Source: Paenibacillus sp. S150
GTDB lineage: Bacteria > Bacillota > Bacilli > Paenibacillales > Paenibacillaceae
Assembly: GCF_019352175.1 (NCBI RefSeq)
Contig: NZ_JACBYI010000047.1
Span: forward strand, 1 to 59,320
Direction of reading: 5' to 3'
Length of the DNA stretch: 59,320 bases
Positions 52,652 through 59,320 of the stretch are shown piece after piece (the first letter of the stretch is position 1; every line of letters starts with the position of its first letter). Under the pieces are notes generated by a model that was given only the letters and a program-made list of their open reading frames with translations, searched no databases and was not told the DNA's origin. The position numbers were made by a program, and so were the translations under genes.

Positions 52652-53947
52652 CTATGGATTTATGAAAGCCGTCCGCAGCTTGCTGCTGTAATTCACCTCG
52701 AAGCCAAGGCCGGTGGCCAGCGCGGCAAGCGGCAGGTAGGTTTTATCCTCCTTGCCGACCTTTTGCAAAAACGCCGGGTTATCAATAGCCACTGCCGTTC
52801 CGTCCACCATGATTGTCTTGGAGCCAATCGTAATGACAACTGTTCTGCCGCCGTATACAATCGTAGCACTCTGGGTTTTATTGTCCCATTTCCCGGTGGC
52901 GCCTACAGCATTCAGAATATCCTTCAGCGCCAGGAAATTCTGGCCGTTCTTCAGAATCGGCTTATTCGGCGTGTTAAGCTCCACTCCCTTCACTACAATT
53001 GACATGGGTGCGGATGCGGCTGTCCAAGCCGATACGGATGGAGTGCGGTATTCTCCCCAATACGTTTCCGCAAACACCCGGGCGATGGTTTCATATCCGA
53101 GCTGGGTCGGATGGTAATCCGCTGCCCCTGCGCCGATGATATGAGTCAGCGATCCCTCCACACCCGCGAACTTCTCCGCCACATGGGCTACCTTGACCGG
53201 AGCCCCCGGCTGATTCAGGCCCGCTGCCACACCCTCCGCCGTTGCGGTGAACTGCTGCGCAGCGCTCATCAGCTTGACATATGAACTGCTGACGGCAATC
53301 TTGGGAGCGGGCTGATACTGGTCGGCCAGCAGAATGGTTGCCTGCGGATTCACCGCCCTAATATTCTCCAGTGCTGTCTTAACATTGCTGCTGTAGCTTG
53401 CCAAGAGCTGATCCAGCTCGGCCTTGAAGGCATCCTCCGTCAGATCCTTGGCTGTAAGCAGCAGGCTGCTGACGTCATTTCCGCCGATTGTCAGCGTGAT
53501 CAAGTCTGCTTCGCCAAGCTCCGTCTTGATCTGCGGAGTAAGCGCGGCCAACTGGTTAATCCGCGGATCGGGAAGTCCGGCCTGAATTCCATCGGCAGCT
53601 ATAACTGCCCCGTCCTTAATCGCTGCCGTATAATTCAGCAACCCTGCTGTAGTAAGGCCCAGAATTCCATAGTTGCCAAGAGCGCTCCTGCCGTGATACC
53701 ACCCTTGCTCCAGCAGCCGCTCCGCATATCCGTAGGGCTTCACATTCGGATCGGTCATTCCCGGCTCATAGCCGACGGTAATGGAATCCCCAATCGCTAC
53801 GATGCGGAATACATCCGGCTCCGGGACTTGCGTTGTTGCGGCGGCTTCCGCTGTATTAACCGGGCCGGCACCTCCGCTGATTAATAAGGTGAACAGCAGC
53901 AGGCTGCTTGTTCCGGCTGCGAACATTTTCTTCCATGCGCTCTGCAT
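52652..53947 (-). CDS. Secreted SGNH/GDSL hydrolase with copper-amine-oxidase-like stalk
   Basis: 431 aa from the ATG at 53947 (GGGAGG upstream). Signal peptide to about AEA-A. The SGNH fold has the catalytic Ser in AIGDSITVGYEPG, Gly/Asn blocks (LTIGGNDVSSL), and Asp-His in ADYHPTQLGYE. The C-terminal 120 residues form a copper amine oxidase N-domain-like module (FLALKDILNAVGATGKWD, YLPLAALATGLGFEVNY), as in the deacetylase at 19649. It probably removes acyl groups from a sugar polymer or lipid outside the cell. Confidence 0.92.
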   Translation of the reverse strand: MQSAWKKMFAAGTSSLLLFTLLISGGAGPVNTAEAAATTQVPEPDVFRIVAIGDSITVGYEPGMTDPNVKPYGYAERLLEQGWYHGRSALGNYGILGLTTAGLLNYTAAIKDGAVIAADGIQAGLPDPRINQLAALTPQIKTELGEADLITLTIGGNDVSSLLLTAKDLTEDAFKAELDQLLASYSSNVKTALENIRAVNPQATILLADQYQPAPKIAVSSSYVKLMSAAQQFTATAEGVAAGLNQPGAPVKVAHVAEKFAGVEGSLTHIIGAGAADYHPTQLGYETIARVFAETYWGEYRTPSVSAWTAASAPMSIVVKGVELNTPNKPILKNGQNFLALKDILNAVGATGKWDNKTQSATIVYGGRTVVITIGSKTIMVDGTAVAIDNPAFLQKVGKEDKTYLPLAALATGLGFEVNYSSKLRTAFINP

Positions 53948-54002
53948 CGTATCCCTCCCAAATTGGTATAATTCCATTCTATCATCCAGCCCGCCTATGC
54001 AA

Positions 54003-54035
54003 AAGAGCGGCTTCCCGAGAATTCGGAGGCCGCTC
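54003..54035 (-). terminator. Terminator of the inositol monophosphatase operon
   Basis: Minus-strand GAGCGGC pairs with GCCGCTC across a short partly paired loop, then TTTT. It lies just past the stop at 54052. Confidence 0.85.
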
Positions 54036-54051
54036 CTGATAATGAAACGAA

Positions 54052-54315
54052 TTATTGCTTAAGGTCATCGGTTTCTTCCGTATTACGACTTTTCTCCGCC
54101 CGCTTCAGATATTTATCATATCGGTCATCAAGCTCATGGCCAATTTTGCGGTAACGCAGCGTTTCTTCCACAATCGGATCCAGCGTGGTCTGAATACGAA
54201 TTTCGTACTTGGGCGAAATTTGGCGGATTTCCTTGGCGGTCCGGTCAATGTCTTCCATCTCGCCGTCCTCCAGCAGCTCGCTCAGCTTGCGCTCCAGATC
54301 ATCTTTATCGCTCAT
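54052..54315 (-). CDS. Small conserved hypothetical protein
   Basis: 87 aa, highly charged and helical (MSDKDDLERKLSELLEDGEM ... KYLKRAEKSRN). GGAGG lies about 11 bases before the ATG, and it follows the inositol monophosphatase gene by 16 bases, so they share a transcript. No domain was recognised. Confidence 0.75.
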   Translation of the reverse strand: MSDKDDLERKLSELLEDGEMEDIDRTAKEIRQISPKYEIRIQTTLDPIVEETLRYRKIGHELDDRYDKYLKRAEKSRNTEETDDLKQ

Positions 54316-54331
54316 GCTCTTCGCTGCCTCC

Positions 54332-55216
54332 TTACTTCTTAAATCCCGTTGCTTCAGCTTCGCCCAGCGAAGCCAACAGAAAATCATGGATTTGTCCGTT
54401 GCTTGCCACCAAATGACGGGTTCCGATGTCATAGGGATTGCCCAGGGTGTCCGTCACCTTGCCGCCGGATTCCAGCACCAGCAGCACCCCTGCCGCGCAA
54501 TCCCACGGGCTCAGGCCAACCTCCCAATAACCGTCCACACGGCCTGCAGCCACATATGCCAAATGCAGGGCGGCAGAGCCGCCGGCACGGACACCGCGGA
54601 TTTGCGGCAGAATCTTCTGCAGCCCGGCCATGTTCGCCGGTTGGGCAAAGGTACGGTCGGGCGGAAAGCCCATCGCCAGCAGACTGCTTCCGGGGTCCGC
54701 TTCAGCAGAAACGGAAGTAGGGATTCCGTGCATATAAGCGCCTTTACCCTTCTCGGCGACGAACATCTCATCACGGATAGGGTCATAGATAACACCAACT
54801 GTCAGTTCACCCTTGACTACCAGGGCTATGGAAACACAATAAAAAGGGAAGCCGTGTACAAAATTGGTAGTCCCGTCAATCGGATCAACAATCCATAAAT
54901 ACTCATGCTTCCGTCCTTCTTCCAGGGCAGCGGTCAAAGCATCCGCTCCAGGCAGAACGCTTTCTTCCCCCAGAATGGCATGATCGGGATAGTGGGTCAG
55001 GATCAGCCGGCGGATCATCTGTTCCACACCCTTGTCAACCTCTGTAACCAGGTCCTGGGCCGATGTCTTGCTGCCCAATTCCTTCACATGTCCTTGTCTG
55101 TTCTTGATCCATTCCCCAGCTTTGGCCGCAGCATTAATGGCCGCCGCTGTATGCCCCTTACTGGTAACAACGTAAGGCTCACGGTCCTTCCGGTTATCAG
55201 GATTTGTAGGATTCAT
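54332..55216 (-). CDS. Inositol monophosphatase family protein
   Basis: 294 aa. Metal-binding motifs: GEES in ILGEESVLPG, WIVDPIDGTTNFVHG, and SPWDCAAGVLLVLESGG. This family dephosphorylates inositol phosphates and related sugar phosphates such as those of SuhB. The N-terminal extension of about 20 residues (MNPTNPDNRKDREPYVVTSK) is not conserved. GGAG precedes the ATG. Operon with the small gene behind it. Confidence 0.93.
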   Translation of the reverse strand: MNPTNPDNRKDREPYVVTSKGHTAAAINAAAKAGEWIKNRQGHVKELGSKTSAQDLVTEVDKGVEQMIRRLILTHYPDHAILGEESVLPGADALTAALEEGRKHEYLWIVDPIDGTTNFVHGFPFYCVSIALVVKGELTVGVIYDPIRDEMFVAEKGKGAYMHGIPTSVSAEADPGSSLLAMGFPPDRTFAQPANMAGLQKILPQIRGVRAGGSAALHLAYVAAGRVDGYWEVGLSPWDCAAGVLLVLESGGKVTDTLGNPYDIGTRHLVASNGQIHDFLLASLGEAEATGFKK

Positions 55217-55434
55217 ATCTTCACTCCGCTTTCTTGGTCATGATCGTTCCCATATGTAAAGACAAGGTGCGCTCTTTCGGCTTATGCGACATCCGTTCAA
55301 TCAGCCAGACCAGGTGCTGCCCGGAGCGCCGGCCTTGTTTTTGCTAAAGTTTCATTCAACGTACCCTATTTCGATCTACTTATCAAGTCATGCCTTTGCC
55401 CATTTCCGGCCTCTATCGCCCGGTTATTCGGGGT

Positions 55435-56442
55435 TTATGGTTCAATATTGACGCTGGCTCCGTCTAATACCGTTATTCCATTCCCGGCTTCCGCGAGCTC
55501 CTTCAGCGCTTCCATCAGGCCAAACAGCGCCCCGTCCTTCGCCTTGGCTTCGATCATCGCGTCCACGGCCGGCGTATCCGCAGCAATTCGCTTAAGAAAA
55601 GCCAGCAGCGGCGCGGGCTCCACTCCTTCAGCATGACTGCGCGGATCAGACGGGCTGCGCGGGCTGGAGACATGAATCTTCGGAGGCAGAGTTTCACCTG
55701 GCAGGACATCCTTCAGCGCCAGCGGTGTCTGCCAGGTCTTCCGGATCTCCGGCCATAGCTCCCAGGGAAGTTCACCTTCATTATTCACCCACTGGTGATG
55801 GATATCCAGCACCATCGGCAGCCCCAGTCTCCGGCTGACCTCAAGGGTCTCCGGCGCGGTGAAGGTCTTGTCATCATTCTCCAGCGTCATCCGCTCCTGC
55901 AGCTCCAGCGGCAATGCGGCAAAATGCTCCAGAAATCGCACAGCCGCCACAGGCTTGTCCCCGTAAGCTCCGCCGATATGAATGTTGTTCTTGGCGGTTG
56001 CCGGCAGGCCCATGGCCTTCAGCATATCCGCATGATGCTGCAAATCGCGGATTGAGCTGGCCAGCACTTCAGGCCGGGGGGTGCTCAGTACTGTAAAGTG
56101 GTCGGGATGAAAGGAAACCCGCAGCCCATGCCTCATGACATAGCTGCCCACTTCGGCAAAATCCGCGGCCAATGCGGCAAAGGGTCTCCAGTCCTGCAGA
56201 TCAGGATGCGTCGCCAGCGGAATCAGCTTGGAGGTCATGCGGTATACCTTGATCTCAGAGCCGACATTATGCTTAAGAAGACGCAGCGTGTTGTGAAGAT
56301 TGCCACGGGCGATAGCTTCCAGCCGCCGAAGTCCGGCTTCACGGTCATTCAGCTTATTGAAGCTTGCCATGGTCATGGTCTTGGAGGGTGAACAGTCCTG
56401 GATAACCGTAGACATGGCTACATAGCCAAAGCGGACAATCAT
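55435..56442 (-). CDS. uvsE: UV DNA damage endonuclease
   Basis: 335 aa. UvsE/UVDE pattern: MIVRFGYVAMS at the N-terminus, NLHNTLRLLKHN, RVSFHPDHFTVL, NIHIGGAYGDK, LENDDKTF, and MVLDIHHQWVN. These hold the metal-binding His, Glu and Asp of the TIM barrel. It nicks DNA 5' to UV photoproducts. The ATG overlaps the upstream stop (ATGA). Confidence 0.96.
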   Translation of the reverse strand: MIVRFGYVAMSTVIQDCSPSKTMTMASFNKLNDREAGLRRLEAIARGNLHNTLRLLKHNVGSEIKVYRMTSKLIPLATHPDLQDWRPFAALAADFAEVGSYVMRHGLRVSFHPDHFTVLSTPRPEVLASSIRDLQHHADMLKAMGLPATAKNNIHIGGAYGDKPVAAVRFLEHFAALPLELQERMTLENDDKTFTAPETLEVSRRLGLPMVLDIHHQWVNNEGELPWELWPEIRKTWQTPLALKDVLPGETLPPKIHVSSPRSPSDPRSHAEGVEPAPLLAFLKRIAADTPAVDAMIEAKAKDGALFGLMEALKELAEAGNGITVLDGASVNIEP

Positions 56443-56756
56443 CTCTCTTCCCCAAAAAACATTTCATAGGCCAGCGCCGTCTGCACCCGTGATTCTTCCT
56501 CGTTCAGCTTGCGCACCAGATCCATCTCAACGGCTGTAACCTCATTGCCCTGAAAATTGATTTCCGCAATGGACGCAGAAATTTTGACAATGGCTACGGC
56601 CACATTCTCCGGTGTGTAGGCGATGACCTTCTGGCCGGTCGGATACACACGGAAGCCCTGCTTGACCATTTTGGTGCGGCCGTATTCCAGCAGTTCGTAC
56701 AGCTCCTGTTCGTTCTTGAACTTGCAGACGGAATTGAATTCGGATTGAAATCCCAT
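56439..56756 (-). CDS. Small conserved hypothetical protein upstream of uvsE
   Basis: 105 aa, soluble. The N-terminal pattern MGFQSEFNSVCKF then MVKQGFRVYPTGQKVIAY loosely recalls the Bacillus DUF2584 family, which begins with a similar motif; that is only a resemblance. GGAGAGG precedes the ATG. Translationally coupled to uvsE by a four-base overlap. Confidence 0.8.
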   Translation of the reverse strand: MGFQSEFNSVCKFKNEQELYELLEYGRTKMVKQGFRVYPTGQKVIAYTPENVAVAIVKISASIAEINFQGNEVTAVEMDLVRKLNEEESRVQTALAYEMFFGEER

Positions 56757-56804
56757 GGTTTCCCTCTCCTTCCCGGCCGGAATGATCCCGCCGCTTGCAA
56801 AATA

Positions 56805-57896
56805 TTATTCGCTGTCGTACTTCAAATTCTGCTTGAAGCGGTAACGCTCCAGCGCCAGCTCAATCATCCGGTCCAGCAGTGCCTGATAGGAGACCCCCGT
56901 CTCGCGCCACAGGAGCGGATACATGCTGAACGGCGTGAAGCCCGGCATCGTGTTCACTTCATTAATGAGGATCTTGCCGTCGGATTTGCGCAGGAAGAAG
57001 TCAGCCCGGGTAATGCCGCTGCCCTCAATCGCCCGGAAGGCTTGAATGGCCGACTCGCGCAGACGGTCAGCAACCTCAGGGTCCACAGGTGCCGGAATCA
57101 GCATCTGCGATTTGCCGTCGGTGTATTTTGCCGCGTAATCATAATATTCTCCGGAAGAGACGATTTCACCCGGAACCGAAGCCTCGGGCTCCTCATTGCC
57201 AAGCACGCTGACCTCGACCTCGCGCGCATCGACAAATTCCTCAATAATAACTTTGGTATCATACCGGAATGCAAGCTCCACTGCCTTGATCAGGCTCTCC
57301 TTGTCAACCGCTTTGGAAATACCCACACTGGAGCCCAGATTGGCCGGCTTGACGAATACCGGATAACCCAGCTTATCCTCCAGGCCGAAGATCAACTCGT
57401 GGCTTTGGCGTTTCCAGGCGCTGATATTGAAATAGCAGTATTCGCATTGATCCAGCCCGGCTTCCCCGAACAGCTTCTTCATCACTACCTTATCCATCCC
57501 AGCCGATGAAGCCAGCACGCCCGCGCCGATATAAGGGATATTAGCCATTTCGAACAGGCCCTGAATCGTTCCGTCTTCTCCGTTGGTGCCATGCAGCAGC
57601 GGGAACATCACATCTATCAGCTGATCCCCGCCGGCCAGTCCGCTGAATACCGCGTTCAGCGCCGTGCCCATATCTCCGGCTTCTCCGCCCAGCTTCAGCT
57701 GGTCAATGGTGCCGAAAGGGGCATCCAGCACCGCTCCGACCTTCCAGATTCCCTGCTTCGAAATATAAAAAGGAATAATCTCATATTTAGCGTAGTCAAA
57801 AGCGTTCATAACCGCAAATGCCGTCTGCAGCGATACCTCGTGCTCTCCGGATTTGCCGCCGTACACCAGTCCTACGGTTAATTTTACGTCCCCCAT
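56805..57896 (-). CDS. ddl: D-alanine-D-alanine ligase
   Basis: 363 aa ATP-grasp enzyme. N-terminal VGLVYGGKSGEHEVSL, HGTNGEDGTIQGL, FVKPANLGSSVGI, EYYDYAAKYTDGK (the omega loop, Tyr present as in D-Ala-D-Ala rather than D-lactate ligases), ADFFLRKSDGKILINEVNTMPGFTP. It makes the D-Ala-D-Ala end of peptidoglycan precursors. AAAGAGG lies 7 bases before the ATG. Confidence 0.97.
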   Translation of the reverse strand: MGDVKLTVGLVYGGKSGEHEVSLQTAFAVMNAFDYAKYEIIPFYISKQGIWKVGAVLDAPFGTIDQLKLGGEAGDMGTALNAVFSGLAGGDQLIDVMFPLLHGTNGEDGTIQGLFEMANIPYIGAGVLASSAGMDKVVMKKLFGEAGLDQCEYCYFNISAWKRQSHELIFGLEDKLGYPVFVKPANLGSSVGISKAVDKESLIKAVELAFRYDTKVIIEEFVDAREVEVSVLGNEEPEASVPGEIVSSGEYYDYAAKYTDGKSQMLIPAPVDPEVADRLRESAIQAFRAIEGSGITRADFFLRKSDGKILINEVNTMPGFTPFSMYPLLWRETGVSYQALLDRMIELALERYRFKQNLKYDSE

Positions 57897-57915
57897 ACCC
57901 TAACCTCTTTCTGAT

Positions 57916-58944
57916 TTATAAGTAGTCGTTAATATGAAAAAAACGGTAAGCCGTTCTGTCGGTCCATGCATAGGAATCACGGTAATCCCAGAAACGGTGC
58001 CTGCTGCTGACCGTTCGCGCATTCACGAGCGGCAGGCCCGCCGCGTCAAAAGCGGTCACGATCGTGCTGTGCTGATAATGGCCGTTGCCGTCCCAATCAT
58101 ATTGGATAATGTCCCCGAGCATCAGTTGATCCGCCCGTTCCACCGCCTCGGCACGAAGTCCGCTGCTCCGTCCTGCGCTCAGATAGCGCTGCAGACTGTC
58201 CGACACTGACCAGCTGAAGCTCCACCATTCCTGTGCGCCATTGTAGCCTTTGTACCACCAGCCCGTTTCTCTTTTACCAGTATAGTTGATAGGCGCTCCC
58301 CCTGCAAAGAGACATTGGGAGACATAATTGGTGCAGTCCACATCAAAGACCTCGAACTCCGGATTGCCGTCCTTCCACCACCTGTCGGCATAGGCTGCCG
58401 CCTCTTCCCGGCGGTACCGCACCTCCTTGCTCCCTGTCATGCCGCGCAGAATATTCCGGTTAAGCAGCGGCTGCGAAGGCTGCGGAAGCGGAAGCACCTC
58501 GCCCCATTTGGACAGCCGCAGCGCCGGTTCCGCCCCCACCACCTTGCGCACCGAATTCCGCTCCGGCACACTGCGTTCCACAGTGGCAATTTCCCAGGCA
58601 TCGCCCTCTCGCACAAAAGTCAGACGCTCTGATTCAATGACATCCTCACGGTGGGTGATACCGCCCTTCTCATAGTACAGCGCACTGTGCAGCGCCACAT
58701 CCGCTACCACCTCGGACGGGTTCTGCCGCACGGTCCGCAGCGTGCGGACACCGGTCTCCGACCGCAGCGGCGTAATTCCCCGCCCCTGGTACCAATGCGC
58801 CAGACGCCGGGAGCGCTCGCCGTGCTCCATCAGGAACCGCGGGTCCCTGACCGTACTGCGCTGCTGCTCGATCCCCGGCGCCACCCGCCCCTTATTCACT
58901 TGATCCGCATATACGTAGAGACTTTTTTTCCACTGCTGCTCCAT
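57916..58944 (-). CDS. Amidase-domain (Amidase_6) protein
   Basis: 342 aa. The C-terminal half is the amidase domain common in Paenibacillus and Bacillus: DCTNYVSQCLFAGGAPINY with the catalytic Cys, YQHSTIVTAFD with the His, and RFFHINDYL at the end. The N-terminal 170 residues are an NTF2-like helical/beta part (EVVADVALHSALYYEKGG). No signal peptide is seen. It is 19 bases upstream of ddl, so cell-wall-related function is plausible but not shown. Confidence 0.88.
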   Translation of the reverse strand: MEQQWKKSLYVYADQVNKGRVAPGIEQQRSTVRDPRFLMEHGERSRRLAHWYQGRGITPLRSETGVRTLRTVRQNPSEVVADVALHSALYYEKGGITHREDVIESERLTFVREGDAWEIATVERSVPERNSVRKVVGAEPALRLSKWGEVLPLPQPSQPLLNRNILRGMTGSKEVRYRREEAAAYADRWWKDGNPEFEVFDVDCTNYVSQCLFAGGAPINYTGKRETGWWYKGYNGAQEWWSFSWSVSDSLQRYLSAGRSSGLRAEAVERADQLMLGDIIQYDWDGNGHYQHSTIVTAFDAAGLPLVNARTVSSRHRFWDYRDSYAWTDRTAYRFFHINDYL

Positions 58945-59047
58945 CCCATTACCCGCCCTTCATCCCTGTTTGGCTGCTGTTCTATGTATATGAGGGAACC
59001 CTCGCAGCTATACAGCTAGAAATATGAAGAAACACTTTGGAGCACGG

Positions 59048-59320
59048 CGTGACAACGGCATTTCTGCCGTTATTCACGCCTAGCCCCGCCTGCGGGGCCC
59101 CATTAACGGCATTTCTGCCGTTATTTCCGCCTAGCTCCGCCTGCGGGACTCCATTAACGGCATTTCTGCCGTTATTCACGCCTAGCCCCGCCTGCGGGGC
59201 CCCATTAACGGCATTTCTGCCGTTATTTCCGCCTAGCTCCGCCTGCGGGACTCCATTAACGGCATTTCTGCCGTTATTTCCGCCTAGCTCCGACCGCGGG
59301 GCCCCATTAACGGCATTTCT
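59048..59320. repeat. 51-bp tandem array of hairpin units, running off the right edge
   Basis: At least five units of 51 bases. Each has AACGGCATTTCTGCCGTT (6-bp stem, 6-base loop) followed by a second short GC-rich hairpin (CCCCGCCTGCGGGG in some units). Units alternate between two slightly different versions of the second part. The format (18-base hairpin plus 33 bases) equals that of the array at 41748. Confidence 0.93.

Noticed and set aside
58982..59179. 65-residue repetitive open frame
   Set aside because: It is a by-product of the 51-bp array, whose period is a multiple of three.

Overview
The window looks like chromosomal DNA of a Paenibacillus-type Firmicute. Supporting signs are strong Shine-Dalgarno sites, frequent GTG and TTG starts, intermediate GC, class D sortase, LCP and YebA/YeaD-type surface genes, c-di-GMP-I and guanine riboswitches, and a gene order (yeaD-yebA-guaA-pbuG) like that of Bacillus subtilis. 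Most genes are on the minus strand. The genus assignment is an inference; no rRNA gene body lies inside the window.

Layout. 1-310: leader and tandem promoters of an rRNA operon running off the left edge. 345-2184: a secreted transglutaminase-like gene behind two tandem c-di-GMP-I riboswitches, then a class D sortase. 2416-9801: a four-gene operon for polyprenyl-phosphate-dependent sugar transfer (two GT-C enzymes with lectin-like modules, a GT2 enzyme and a GtrA flippase-like protein). 9948-19517: purine permease (PurR boxes plus guanine riboswitch), guaA, and the yebA/yeaD pair. 19649-21788: polysaccharide deacetylase and DedA protein.

22.7-37.9 kb is a visibly AT-rich island unlike its surroundings. 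It contains a tightly packed minus-strand operon: two BtrH-like proteins at the ends (one with a nonsense codon), a frameshifted radical-SAM-like gene with its cysteine motif at the C-terminal end, a PtsI-like PEP enzyme, a methyltransferase, a SerRS-like amino acid:carrier-protein ligase, a three-gene ABC exporter, an acyl carrier protein, a cytidylate-kinase-like fusion, a classical radical SAM enzyme, a second adenylosuccinate synthetase, a thymidylate-kinase-like protein and a nucleotidyltransferase, with a divergent AraC regulator. I read this as an undescribed natural-product pathway that loads an amino acid on a carrier protein and also uses nucleotide-type chemistry, with its own exporter. 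The product cannot be named from sequence. Decayed gene fragments flank it (sugar-operon-like remnants on the left, an RHS fragment on the right).

38.7-59.3 kb returns to ordinary chromosome: MarR/MFS efflux pair, a decayed DinB-family gene, a giant 2-hydroxyacyl-CoA dehydratase activase-type protein, Bcp peroxiredoxin, LCP ligase, hemL, peptide deformylase, an SGNH hydrolase, an inositol monophosphatase, UvsE, D-Ala-D-Ala ligase and an amidase-domain protein. Intergenic spaces carry several repeat families: a structured ~90-bp element (three copies, one sitting inside a riboswitch terminator), 51-bp hairpin arrays at two loci, and ~240-bp duplicated blocks.
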